DNA of 64,000 nucleotides from Polytrichum commune. Taxonomy: Eukaryota; Streptophyta; Polytrichopsida; Polytrichales; Polytrichaceae. The position numbers and the translations under genes are program-made. Below the pieces are notes generated by a model. It searched no databases. It saw only the letters and a list, made by a program, of their open reading frames with translations, and was not told the origin of the DNA. The stretch covers positions 17,422,001 to 17,486,000 of the forward strand of contig OX485803.1 of the NCBI GenBank assembly GCA_950295325.1, read 5' to 3'. Below, piece after piece: positions 13,820 through 25,122 of this stretch (positions are counted from its first letter, which is position 1; every line of letters starts with the position of its first letter).

Positions 13820-14243
13820 CACTGTCTGGGGAGAACTGTCAGTTCGTTATATACAGATGACCCGATTGAGTTTGAGAAATAACCAGTCGAAGTTGGAGAC
13901 TTCAGGAGGATTACAGATCATTTTAGACGAATCTTTAGAAGAATATACCTCCTCAAATGAATAAAAGCAAACCAGAAGATGATGTCAACATGTAACTGGC
14001 TGGAATTAGAATCACATGGATCTTCAGTTACAGATGAACTAAGTGCCTGAGTTTGAGAAATAACCAGTTGAAGTTGGAGACTTCAGGAGAAATACAGATC
14101 ATTTTAGAGGAATCTACAGAAGAATATACCTCCTCAAATGAATGAAAGCAAAACTGGAAGATGATGTCAACATGTAACCGGCTGGATATTAGAATCACTC
14201 GGATCTTGACCGACTATGCCTGCCAAAAACCTTCCGGGCACTG
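13820..14243 (+). mobile_element. hAT-type MITE with internal duplication
   Basis: Starts CACTGTCTGGGGAGAAC and ends CCGGGCACTG. The flanks are CCCCTGAT at 13812-13819 and CTCCTGAT at 14244-14251, an 8-bp target duplication with one C/T difference. The interior holds two copies of a block of about 190 bp that begins GAGTTTGAGAAATAACCAGT and ends near the GTCAACATGTAAC motif, so this copy is twice as long as its relatives. The 8-bp duplication and CANTG ends fit the hAT superfamily; it has no coding capacity. Confidence 0.75.
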
Positions 14244-14729
14244 CTCCTGATTGATGAAGGTGCTGGAAAAACAGCTTGGTATATTCAAGGAGTGCAGAAG
14301 ATAGAGAGTGCAGGTTGTTGGAGAGAAGAGAGCCAAGCTGATGATATTCAGAGTGTTCCTCTTATTTCTGAAGAGTACAAGTATTTTGCTCCGAAACTAC
14401 AAGCACATATGGGGCAGTGAATTCATACAATTTACGGGAAGGAATTTGAGGGCTCAGAGTTTTGTTGTTTTGTTGGATTAGAGGCTGACAAAAGTTGCAG
14501 AAAGATTGCCATGCACGCTTGTGATTGACTATGACCAAAATGTGTCCATGCACCCTTGCTGCTAATGGAAGATTGTATGGCCTTAGACACACACTTGGTT
14601 GTTGGAACTTGACAAAGGATAGCTAGTTGTAGTGGCACGGTGAGAGTTCAAGAATCAGTTACCATTACTAGCTAGTAAGCTAGCAACAAGTTGTATTGTG
14701 AGAAGAGATCGATTATCCTAAGTTCCAAT

Positions 14730-14932
14730 CACTGTCCGGGGAGAACCGGCGGTTAGAGTTTGAGAAATCACTGGTTGAAGTTGAAGACTTGAGGAGGATT
14801 ACCGATCATTTTAGAGGAATCCATAGAAGAATATACCACCTCAAATGAATGAAAGCAAAACCGGAAGATGTGGTTGGATTTAGAATCACTGGGATCTTGG
14901 CCGACTATGCCCAAAAACTTTCCCAGACACTG
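14730..14932 (+). mobile_element. hAT-type MITE, 203 bp
   Basis: Begins CACTGTCCGGGGAGA and ends CCCAGACACTG. An exact 8-bp target duplication, GTTCCAAT, lies at 14722-14729 and 14933-14940. The interior is the same as in the element at 13820. Non-coding, presumably mobilised in trans by a hAT transposase not present here. Confidence 0.82.
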
Positions 14933-15189
14933 GTTCCAATCTCATCTATAATTGTAGCAACTGTAGCTAATTGTGATACTCCAATTAGACAGTCCAAGAT
15001 GCTTTGCAAGCAGAGAATTGTAATTTTGAAAATTTGACTTTCTTTTTAGTCAACAAATTGAGACCCACTATTTTCTTCCATAATTTTTTCTAAGGAAATC
15101 CATTTCATAACTTGCAAACCCAACCTCTAGGCTTATTTTGGTGTTATTGCCTCTATCTATAGTAGCGCATATGGGAGGGAAGCTATCTT

Positions 15190-15268
15190 ATGAGCAATGA
15201 GCAGTGAGCGGTGAGCGGTGAGCGGTGAGCAGTAACATATGAGCAATGAGCAGTAACATATGAGCAAT
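15190..15268. repeat. Minisatellite of GAGCAGT / GAGCGGT units
   Basis: Seven-base units GAGCAAT, GAGCAGT and GAGCGGT are repeated about eight times, then a longer unit with GTAACATAT repeats twice. Replication-slippage type repeat. Confidence 0.8.
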
Positions 15269-15399
15269 GACTCCAAATTTAGTAAAGACACACGGGTTTA
15301 GGGTACATAACCAAAATTTTGACAAATTAATTGCATATTTTCAATTGTAAATTGCCAGTATTTTAAATGAAGCACACATGAAAGGGCCCTATTGCCATG

Positions 15400-15640
15400 G
15401 ATCATTTTAAACACTTTCAATCCATTGCTGATTTTTATTATAATAATCCAAACCAATACATGTCATTTATTGACATCCTTATACATGTAGTTACAACCAA
15501 CACTTGCACAACTACTCACATTCCACAACACCAACAAGTTCAAGTAGGTGCATAACCTCATTATACGTATATGTAGGTGTCATAATTGTGAACCACTCAA
15601 ACCGCTCACGGGCTGAGTTAAGGCCCACAATCTACAAAAG
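15400..15640 (-). mobile_element. Duplicated 3' tail of a Mutator-like element
   Basis: This stretch repeats 15970-16200 in the same orientation with roughly 80 percent identity by eye, including TTTTTATTATAATAATCCAA, TGTCATTTATTGACAT and AACAAGTTCAAGTAG-like blocks. The second copy holds the C-terminal tail and 3' flank of the decayed transposase at 16088-17860, so this is a relic of a second copy or a local duplication. Confidence 0.7.
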
Positions 15641-15662
15641 CAAGGAAATTAGATATTAGAAA

Positions 15663-15891
15663 TAGTCAATATGTAGGTAGCTACTAGGTTTTGAGACATC
15701 CGCCTATAGATGCGAGTTGTGTAAGAGACTGGTATTAGGTCTGGATCAACCCGGGTTCGAATCCGGTTGGTTACATTGACTGGTGCTATCCCAAATTGAG
15801 CTAATGATAAAGTAGGAATAATCTATAGGCGGATACCAAGAAGAGGTTACTACGCGGATGTGCGTAGAATCTTCTCGATTATTTTTTATTT
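15663..15891 (+). mobile_element. tRNA-derived SINE candidate
   Basis: A near-ideal RNA polymerase III B box, GGTTCGAATCC, lies at 15754-15764 inside a stem-forming CCGGGTTCGAATCCGG. The segment ends in a T-rich stretch and is flanked by TTAGAAA at 15656-15662 and 15892-15898, a possible 7-bp target duplication. A clear A box is not seen. It separates the two Mutator-like tails. Confidence 0.55.
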
Positions 15892-16087
15892 TTAGAAACT
15901 TGTTATTATTTATTCGTGTGAATCAATCAAACCTCTCACGGTTGGGTCGTAGTCTAAATAGAATTGAAGTTACTAAATCATTTGAAATACTTTCAGTCCA
16001 TAGCTAATTTTTATTATAATAATCCAAATCAAAACATGTCATTTATTGACATTCAAATATATGTTGTTTAATAGAACACTTGCAATA

Positions 16088-17860
16088 CTACTCACATTCT
16101 ACAATATCAGCAAGTTCAAGTAGTCGCATGACCTCATTATAGGTATATGTAGGTGCATGAATGAACTTGTTACTCTCATAATCCACCTTGCACAAAATCT
16201 AAACATTTAATAAAAATATTTACAATACACCCATTTTTCTTTTTTTCCCGATGCATGAGATGACATTTTCGTGAAATCCGGGCATGTGCAATGCGGGATG
16301 TCGCCAATTGTGATATGGTAGGTGATATCCTGCTTGGAGACAATGTTGATTATCACTCCAAAACCCGGATATGGAATAGCAGTGACTCCAACCACATAGT
16401 AATCTTCTATGAGTCCGGTGCTCTCCTATTTGTTTTTGTGATCCGCCAGCGGTGCTGTTGAATTACGACGTACTGTCTTCCCAAATCTGAATGTAGGGTG
16501 GACGTCTGGGTTTGGTGGCATACAAAAATGCGAGCGAAGGTTGGGAAGAGTTGTGATTGTTGAAAGCCTACGACGAGGGGACAATGCCTCCCTCTTCTGT
16601 AGTTGAAATTCAACATCTTCAAGTGCCAGAACCTCCTTTCTCAATAGATTGGTACCTAACTTCACCGGCCACGTGTTGGTTATTATAGGCCAATCCAACA
16701 CATATTTCTTCTTACTGCCACTCACACAACGCTTGATATCGTCAAGGCAAAACCAAAATTCATACTCCACATTGTTGGGAGAGCAAAATTCCTTCCTGAG
16801 CCCTTTGTATATTGGAGCAGGTATGTCATGTTTCCCAATCCCGACTTTGGTATTGCACATAGTCCCTGTAATGGCCTGCAGTGCCCAACATCGTTTGGCT
16901 GAGTTTGGTGGCAATCTTGCAATGTGCCACTTAGAATAAAGACAATCAGTCTCTAACACAGATGTGGTATGAGCCACACCATGAATTGCAGAATTCAACG
17001 ATTCCTCTATGCGTTGACAAGTTGCTCGGGTGTTGGGACAAAAAATGAAATATTTCACTTTGTCGGGTCGATAAGAGTCACAATCAACACCCGGTGATAG
17101 GTTGAGTTTGCGTTTGGTGGAACCAAAGAGCTCTGACCCTTCCAATGCACAATATCTAGTGTTGACGTCTTCTGCCCCTAGATAAGACTTCATGGCATCA
17201 ACCAATATTTTTGGATCTATATACCTGGTAGCCGCTTTGAGTTTCAAGGATGCCGAATCAAGACCTTTACCATCAGACCCCCTTTCAACCATGTCCGGTA
17301 ATTTGCAATTTGCATGAAGGCACGGATCATATCATCCACTGTAACTTCATATAAATAAGTCATCTTGTTGCCGGACTGTTGGAGCCATTTTTTGTATACA
17401 GTCTCTACAAGGTTGCATGTTGGCGTTTTCGCACGTTATTCTATTGTCATATCCTATGAACAACACACAAATATGAGGATAATAAAAATATAAGATATAT
17501 ATAATAATGAAAGAAAAATGAATGACATTGAATAATGAATTTTAATATGTACTTACAAATAGTATATGACCACCCCATTGTCTGTAACGAAAGTGCCAAA
17601 AACCCAACCACTCTGAAAGGCCAAGGATGCCTTCTTCCGAGGCAGATCCGGATGACAACCACCAAGAACGAATCATATGATACTTAGTCTCAGCGTCGTC
17701 CATTGTTTTCGCGTCTTTGTAATCCTTGTATATTTGTTTGTATTGAAACTATAAGGATGGTTTGATATATTTTTGGGTCACCTTATCCAAGCTCGTAGAC
17801 CAATTGAAAAGACATGTACACTCACGTGCAACCATGGACAAATACGCCACCCAATACGAA
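16088..17860 (-). pseudogene. Decayed Mutator-like (MULE) transposase, SWIM zinc-finger part
   Basis: The 5' part with the catalytic domain is missing. Reading leftward: an ECTCLFNW / SLDKVTQKYIKP block (about 17840-17752), then a TAG at 17749-17751 where the copy at 61.3-64 kb has a glutamine codon, then IRSWWLSSGSASEEG and FWHFRYRQWGGH, a GTAAGT donor and an intron of about 200 bp. A long exon follows with a frame change at the C-run 17278-17282 and a TAG at 16426. The SWIM motif CTCPDF..WVYCKYFY lies near 16300-16210. After another frame break the tail FIHAPTYTYNEVMRLLE ends at a TAG at 16088. SWIM fingers bind DNA in this family. Not functional. Confidence 0.85.
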
Positions 17861-18311
17861 AAAAAAGAACAATCTACTGAGGCAGAGATGGAGGTAGGTT
17901 GTACGAACGAAATCGTAAGAAAATAACTTTAAAATCAAAATAAATTTGGAGGTATGTAATGCATACTATATTGTGCATGCCGAGAATACGATTCCAACGG
18001 TATATAGCATGAACAAAATGATTTTGTTTTGCATGTTTTAGAGCCAAAAAACAATTAGAGCATCTTAGATTCTTCTAAAATCTTAAAAAAATCAAGATTT
18101 TATGCAGGAAATCTAACCATATTAATTTCAGTAGACTTTGGCAATTTATGTAAAATTGATATCATCTCCAAAAATTCTAAAACAAATTGGAGTAAATGGC
18201 AAGGCTATAATCTATACACTTGATTTTTTCAAAAATAAATTAGAATATTTGAAAACGTTATAGCAACTCCGGAAAGTGACTCAAATCAAGGTGTATTTCT
18301 CTTCCAAATGG

Positions 18312-18920
18312 GTAGCCGTTAACGGCCACCCTTTTTATGATGCCAACTTCTGTGTTCTAGTTTAGGGTGGCCGTCAACGGCCACCTTTTGTATGATGCTA
18401 ACTTCTATTTTCTACTTTAGGGTACCCTTCTTGGGTTTCAGTCTTCATTTAACAACATAATTTCTTTGAAATAAAATCACATATATACATATATTTCTTA
18501 TGTCTGTTCCATCTAAAAGTGTGGCCGCTAACGGCCACCTTTGGTTGCATCTCAGATTTATTGATATATGTATTTCTTTTTTCATATATACACTCATTTT
18601 TATCCTTATTGAAATTCCATATTCTTTTCTATATATGTTTCTTTCTTCATGTATACACTTATTTCCTTCATTTTTTTTCTTCCAACAAGGGTGGCCGTTA
18701 ACGGCCATCCTTATTGAAATTTCAGATTCTATTCTATATATGTTTCTTTCTTCATGTATATACCCATTTCCTTACTTTTTTTTTCCTTCAACAAGGATGG
18801 CCGTTAATAGCCAACCTTATTGAAATGTCATTTAATTTTCTATATGTGTTTCTTTCTTCATGTATACATTCATTTCCTTAATGTTTTGTCCTCCAACAAA
18901 GGTGGCCGTTTAACGGCCAC
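18312..18920. repeat. Array of six near-palindromes GTGGCCGTTAACGGCCAC
   Basis: Copies at 18312, 18367, 18521, 18691, 18797 and 18902, each centred on GGCCGTTAACGGCC or a one- to three-base variant. The last three sit in units of about 105 bp that share CTTATTGAAATTTCA after the palindrome and a TTTCTTTCTTCATGTATA block between them; earlier spacings are 55, 154 and 170 bp. The array ends about 175 bp before the ATG of the decayed ORF at 19096. Not a CRISPR: spacers are T-rich and related to each other. Confidence 0.85.
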
Positions 18921-19095
18921 CCTTATTGAAATTTCAATTTTTTTTGCATATGTGGTTTTCCCTTATGTATACTCTCACTTTCATAAATGTTTTTGTATAT
19001 TATTTTAGTTTGCATATGTGATTTCTTTCATATGTATATATATATTTTTAATTTATTTTTATCTTTCATATGGATGATATTTTTGTGCTTTAGAT

Positions 19096-20693
19096 ATGGA
19101 AGTTGTACCTCTTTCTGAAGATCAACTGGATTTGCAATTGCATGCATTTTTTAAGAAAGAAATTGTCAACACATCTTCCCGTCTTGAACGGTTAAGGTAT
19201 CAACCAAGGGCAAAATCAAAATTCAACATTCTACTATTTCGAATGGTTGCATTGATTGTTGTTAGGTCTTTTTTGAAAAATAACGTTATAAATTTGGCTG
19301 CACATTTTGTAGCTTGTGGTTATATGGAGGGCAATGGGGTTTTTTACGTGGCCTCGGAAAACAATGAGGGGAAAACAATAGATGTTACCGATAGTATCAT
19401 TGAATCATAGAGTGAAAATTGGGTACGGACAAATGATATCTTTGAAAAAATATTGCAAACTGATGAGGACCTCAAAGTTTTCTCTGGCAAAATGTTCATG
19501 GTGTGGGATGGAAACCACCGTTTGCAAGCATGGTTACCCATTATTAATCGAGATCATAGACATGATCATGCTTGACATTATGCTGTTGAAAGTATTATTT
19601 TGGACGTCAAGGGAGATATTGCAACCATGTTGGCAGCTTTACATGAAGTGGTAATTCCTTCAATTTTCTCTTTTTATTTGTTCGGTTCATTTGGTTTTCT
19701 TTTAAGTTTATTTTTTATTGTATATTTATTTTTCTTGGCTTATCATTGGTTGTTTTATTTTGTCATGAAGAACCAAAAATCCCATGTTTGTACGAATTAT
19801 GTTCATAAGTTTTTCTGCATTCAAAGCATTGTTGAACAACCACTTTCATATTTGAAAAAAGTTGTCTCTAAAAAAGATCTTATTGCCGCTGATGCCAAAC
19901 AAAAATCCAAATATAGGACTTGGTTCCCTTTGACTGTTGAGGCTCTTAATGGATTTCTATACTAGGTTATTTTTCTAAAGTATTAGTTTTTCACGCATTT
20001 TTTTTTCTTGTATATATTTTTTTTCTTTTTATTTTGAATTCTATAACTATATGTTTTATTACATCTTATTTTTATTATGTGTGATTTATCATACTCTTAT
20101 ATATTTTTTCCTTGGCGTAGCAAGAGTTGTGAGATGTTGCTGCTACTGCTAAAAAAAAAAATTATGAGAAATACCCTGATTCTACACATTGGACTTCAAG
20201 TGCAGTGGATGAATTTGTTTCCAAAGCTGTGGAGAGGGTGAGATTGACTCTCATTTGGAACTAAAGAAACAACTTCCCATTGCAGATCCTAGATATTCTC
20301 CTATGTTCTTAGAGCAAGTGAAGTCTCATTATGAAACACACGATGAAAATCCTGAGATGACTCAAGAAAAACTTTGGATGTTAGCATCTTCGGCAATGGA
20401 TACATCTATGAAGATTAAGTGGTTTGAGAGGTAGAACAGTTCACCTACTCTTCGTGAGGCTCTTAAGTTTCCGAAACCAAAATTCAATGATATAGTGTTT
20501 CCTAAGTGACTTGATAAAGCTACTTGGTAGGCTCAGGTGATAATTTTTTGTCTATGTTTTTTGAATTTTTTTTTTTCAATCATTCAATTTTTCTAATCTT
20601 TATTTTGTATTTGGCAGTTGGCTATTGAGACCGAGAAGCTCTTTGATGCTACTGTGGCTAATATGCATGTGTCCATCAACTATCTTCCAGATG
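19096..20693 (+). pseudogene. Decayed four-exon ORF with DGNHR motif
   Basis: Coding-like exons are 19096-19650, 19771-19965, 20121-20536 and 20618-20693, with GT..AG borders; exons 1 and 2 join in phase 0. The product has MVWDGNHRLQAWLP, then WH-like YAVESIILDVKGDIATML, then DLIAADAKQKSKYRTWFPL. A DGNHR motif is typical of the ParB/sulfiredoxin-like fold, but the function here is unknown. Seven in-frame stops: TAG 19408, TGA 19573, TAG 19963, TGA 20130, TAG 20432, TGA 20507, TAG 20528. There is one frame change near 20235. I suspect a transposon-borne or repeated family gene, but I see no termini. Confidence 0.6.
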
Positions 20694-22150
20694 GTATGGA
20701 TCTTTTGCCCACTATTTTTTATTTTTGATATTTGATTTCCAAGAACTTCAACAATTTAAACCTACTACCCGATTTATATCTACAATTCATTTTTGTTGTT
20801 CTTTATGTTTTGGACTTTGTAAATGTCACCCTCATGATGGTGTTATGATGTATTCAAATTTTACATTGATGTGTATTATAGTGAGACATTCTAACATGCT
20901 ACACTTGTTTTCAACATGAGTTTGCTTACACATTGTCTCCAATTACATTATTATTATCTCAACAGTTGAATGTATATTAGTTCATTTTTTATACAAAATT
21001 GTTATAGCAACATTCTCATTTGTTGTTCATTTGGACAATAGACCCTTACATGTAATTCCACAATCACAGGCCCCCAACGGATTTACAAACCATAACCGGG
21101 AAAAAATTGAAGGCTCACAGGTTCACACTCGCATGCTTACATACTAGCAAGCCCGAGTCATGTACATATTGGTATTTTTCATTGCTCACTACTTGCAATC
21201 TAGCATTCATATTGTTTGTCCTCCCCAATCTTCTTATTATTGAACCCTAAAAAATTGTTTCTTTAGGCGACGGTTATAGGATACTAGGGGTCCTATTACC
21301 AAATATTTTGTTTTCTTCACTGCTCACAAATTACCGCTCACAAGATAGCACTCCCCGCGCATATGGGTGGGATTACATTGAGCCACTAGGTCTTGGGGGG
21401 TGGACTCTTCATACCATGTACAAACTAATGTGAGTGTAAGGAGGGGTACCTCTTTAGAGGCATTAGCATATACAAGGTATACATGAGCGAGAGGTTTTCT
21501 TTTTCTTTTCTTTAGTAAGTGCATTTAAAAAGGCTATTAAGAATTTTGAAGTACATGTAGATGTACAAAAGGGGGCCTTGAAGTCTTAAGAATTAAATTG
21601 ATAATATATATGTTAGTTTCATCTAGTTCACCTTTTCATCTATTATTGTCATATGGTGATAGTCCTGAATGACTAGCTTGTTCATATTTGTTAGGGTTTG
21701 CATTTGGGTTCTAGGCCTTTACCAATTGGAGGCTCTTGAAGCGCTCATGGGCTTCTGAAATTTTTGTTCTTTGGCTTGTGACTAAGTTATTATGCTCTGG
21801 CTTTGTCTTGGAGTTATGATGCGATCTTTGAGTTACTTGCTATGTATGAAAAATTGTTCAATGACTTTCTCAATGAAAAGCGAAAGTGGATTTTATATGT
21901 AATGAAGGCTTACATAATTCATGACGTAAATTTTATATATGTTGTGAAGGCATTTATCACATTAAATTGAAAAGCTTAGTATAAATACCTAAGTCCCATT
22001 TTTCTAGCATGCCATTAGTTCGTATACATTTGTTTTTCTCTACAAACTTCTTGTATACATAGGGTTCAATTTCATTGTGACCCGCACACGTCATTTAGGC
22101 TCCCAATGAGTCCACCCCTCAACGCCACGTTGGATCATGCCATCGCGACG
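20694..22150. other. No gene recognised
   Basis: AT-rich sequence following the decayed ORF. No further exon, RNA gene or clear repeat could be supported. Confidence 0.55.
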
Positions 22151-22159
22151 TGTAAAGAG

Positions 22160-23050
22160 GGATGCCCAAGCACGGCTAGAAATCCCTTGTGACGCATAAT
22201 GGCTTGAAGATGAGATGATTAAATTGGGCGAAGAAGATGTTGTTGATTTGTGTGCAAACATCAAGGAATGTAGGATGCCCGAGCACGGCTAGGAACCCCA
22301 AGTGACGCATAGTGGCTTGAAGATGAGATGATTAAATTGGGCGAAGAAGGTATTGTTGACTTGTGTGCAAAGATCAAGGAATGCAAATTGAAGGAATAGG
22401 TGAAGTTCTACAAAAACGAGGTGCTCAACTTGGAGGGAAAAAACACCAAAGTCTAGTGAAACGAAGGTGCGCAAAGTCCGAGAAGGAACCGAGGTCTGGA
22501 AGAAAATGAAAGGGTGAGCCAGCTGATGGTGAACAGCGTTACAAGGGATCTGATGGTAAACAATGGCAATGCACAAGATCAGTGATCAGGGAGATTGTTT
22601 GGGCATAATAATCGGTTGAGATCGTAGTGTTTGCAAGACTAACCAGTTACATGTTGACATCCTCCGGTTTTCCTTTATTAAATTGGGGTATATTCTTCTA
22701 TAAATTCCTCTAAAATGATCGGTAATTTTCCTGCAGCCTTGACTTCAACCGGTTCGTTTGTAACTAACTGCCGGTTCTCCCTGATCATTGCACAAGATTG
22801 AAGGTTGGAGGTTCCCACTACTATTGTGAGCAGCTAGCGTTTAAAAGAAAAGCCAAAGAATGGAACTCCTTGGGAAGAGGAGAAGAAACCTAACCCTGAA
22901 GTGGAGCCTGGCAATACAGAGATGAAGACACCTGGCCCCGAAGAGGAGCTTGACAACCACCAAACACAAGAAATCGCAAGCCGGAAGCGGAGCCGTGCAC
23001 ATTATAACATCAAGCTTGAATCGAATGATGTGATTCAGCTAAGAGAATGA
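22160..23050 (+). pseudogene. Broken charged/coiled-coil ORF with internal duplication, split by a MITE
   Basis: A 112-bp unit is tandemly duplicated at about 22161 and 22273; both copies encode EDEMIKLGEE..VDLCA.IKEC. Reading on, KFYKNEVLNLEGKN is followed by stops (TAG, then TAG TGA), then ENERVSQLMVNSVTRDL. The hAT-type MITE at 22580-22800 follows. After it a clean frame of about 70 codons, 22840-23050, runs from KEKPKNGTPWEEEKKP through SRKRSRAHYNIKLESND to TGA. Charged and low-complexity; product unknown. Possibly a gag-like or host protein relic. Confidence 0.45.
22580..22800 (-). mobile_element. hAT-type MITE, 221 bp
   Basis: Ends are CAGTGATCAGGGAGA and, on the opposite strand, CAATGATCAGGGAGA. 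An exact 8-bp target duplication CACAAGAT flanks it (22572-22579 and 22801-22808). The interior matches the 14.7-kb copy in reverse, including AATGATCGGTAAT and ATGTTGACATCC. It interrupts a broken ORF. Confidence 0.85.
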
Positions 23051-23804
23051 TTGTTGAGAAGATCTATATGACCAAAGGATTTACCCTAAATCAAGTTTCA
23101 CAATGACCAAGAAACACGCATCCTCCTCACACAACAAGCTCTTAAACCCTAAATTCAAAGCATTTCAAAGGAAAAAAAAATTAAAAAATTAAAAATATAT
23201 TCACTGCCTAAGCATAACACCACGCCACACTCAAAACTTGCACACCCCTATGAGCTCACACGCACCCTTGTTAGCCATACAACCCCATGAGAGAGGGTGT
23301 GGAAATGAGTCCCCATCAGGATTTCGGGGAGGTTATTCCTCCTTCCCTAAGGGTTTTCTTCAATGAATGAATTGTTGAATGTTATGAATGAAATTAGTCT
23401 CATTGTTTGGGATGACGGGATAGAGATCATACTCATTAGGCAAAAGGAACATAAGGTCTTTTTAAGGTCTACACAGCAATTTGGCCTCTATTGTCATTCT
23501 TCAAGGAATTATCTCAACAAATGTTTGATTTTTCTCTTGGGATGGTTTGTTCACATATGTTATATAAATATTGAATCACCTAAGAACAGATAGGCTAAGT
23601 TTTTTCAACCTAGGTATTGGGTATAAAGGCCACCCTTTGTTGATTATAACTTTGTTATAATTTTTGACTTTGAAGAATAAATGCCACCCTATTCCACCTC
23701 CTTTTTGAAAAATATTGGAAGTGTGCCCGCCAAGTATCTAATTCATTATCAAATTGAAGATTTTTGTGCTCAATAAATTGTCATAAAGGACCCCCCCCCC
23801 CAAC
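23051..23804. other. No gene recognised
   Basis: AT-rich intergenic sequence with an 11-base C run at 23791-23801. Nothing else is supported. Confidence 0.55.
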
Positions 23805-23990
23805 TCCAATCATGTTGACTGTTGAACCTAAAACAAGTGATATATTTTAAGCACATAATCCATCTCTTTTGAACATACGTCTTTTTGATATTCACTCTTA
23901 GAGCCACACCTAACCACGTGCCTCTCAAATACAAGTCTCTGATTAAGATAAGTAACCAAATAAGGCATGTATACCTTATGTGCCAAACCT
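23805..23990 (-). repeat. Dispersed repeat family R1
   Basis: On the minus strand it carries GTATTTGAGAGGCACGTGGT, GGTGTGGCTC, then AAAAAGACGTATGTTCAAAA, GATTATGTGCTTAAAATA and the distal GTCAACATGATTGG-like block, in the order seen in the other copies. Open frames through it are accidental. Confidence 0.65.
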
Positions 23991-24616
23991 GACTTACCAT
24001 TAAACGCGGCTCGACTGCATTTTGAGATGCATACCATAAAATTAGGGCCTTGCCGGCACTCTCATCTTCTCGCTCGCAGACCCACTCCACTTCCCGAGCC
24101 TTCTCAATGTTTAATACACCACATTCCAACCACCTCTTTCCAACCGAATTCTCCTCGTCCTCAAAAGGAGTTTCATTAAATTTACAGTGCAGAAGGGGCA
24201 CCTGTTTTGATCAAGGCTTATTATTGGCATCAAAATAGTGCATGTCCAATGTGGTGCACACCAGTTCTTGGAAAAATCTACACGTGAAAATGTCATTACA
24301 TGTGACTCACTCATTGTGGTGGACAAAGGATTTTATATGTGTTGTTTTGTTGTTGAAAATGGTGTTGGGTTGTTCTTAAAATTTCATTTGAAGTTTCTTG
24401 AAACAAAGTCGCTACCGAGTACAGACATGATGGAGGGATTGCTCGCTTGCCGTCTCCAACAGTAGTTATTGAAGGTGTTGATTTCTCCTCCCAAGTCGTT
24501 ATAACCTAGTATTGTGGCACATAGAAACTGTTTGGGTGTATTCAAACATTTATTGTAAAAATTTGAAGTAATTGAACAATCTCGATGGTGGTCGTTACAA
24601 GTGTTCAACTACAGGT

Positions 24617-24688
<72 letters not shown>
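24617..24688. repeat. (ATC)n microsatellite, about 72 bp
   Basis: Uninterrupted ATC/CAT triplets, about 24 units. It lies in otherwise unassigned sequence upstream of the gene at 25.1 kb; 24000-25120 contains frames I could not tie to any family. Confidence 0.95.
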
Positions 24689-25122
24689 TTTGTAAATTAA
24701 TTTTTGTACATGTATATTTTCTGGGATGCGTATTTGAACTTCGTGTCAATCACCCCAAACAGTTTTGTTGAAGAGATTAACATCAACAATGGGCAGCCGT
24801 GATGATGATTTGGTGTTCTTGACTATACTCAGTGGGAGCACATTTCCAAATACAACCTCGAGGAATTGCAACAATGAATAATCTCGACGACAAAATGTGC
24901 GACCAAAGCAGCAGTGAAGCCAATGCAACATCCCAATCTCCGGGTAAATACAGTTTCCTGTTTCATGTAGTCGTGGAGTAAATCTATGTTGGCAAGGAGC
25001 AGCTGTAACTTGCTTAAATTTTGTGTTGCCAATCGTTGAGCTCAAACCATGACGTTTGCAGCTTTCAAGTGATCATGTATGTGAAGTTGAATCAACTTGC
25101 CAAATATCATTTGTTGTTGCAG

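Noticed and set aside
18312..18920. Regularly spaced palindromes considered as a CRISPR array
   Set aside because: Intervals are uneven, the spacers are T-rich and homologous to each other, and the host is a plant nuclear genome without cas genes.
23770..24201. Open frame of 143 codons on the minus strand
   Set aside because: Much of it is a copy of dispersed repeat R1 read through by chance.
24746..25045. Open frame of 99 codons on the minus strand
   Set aside because: No ATG start, no recognisable motif, no splice partners; abuts the unknown gene on the other strand.
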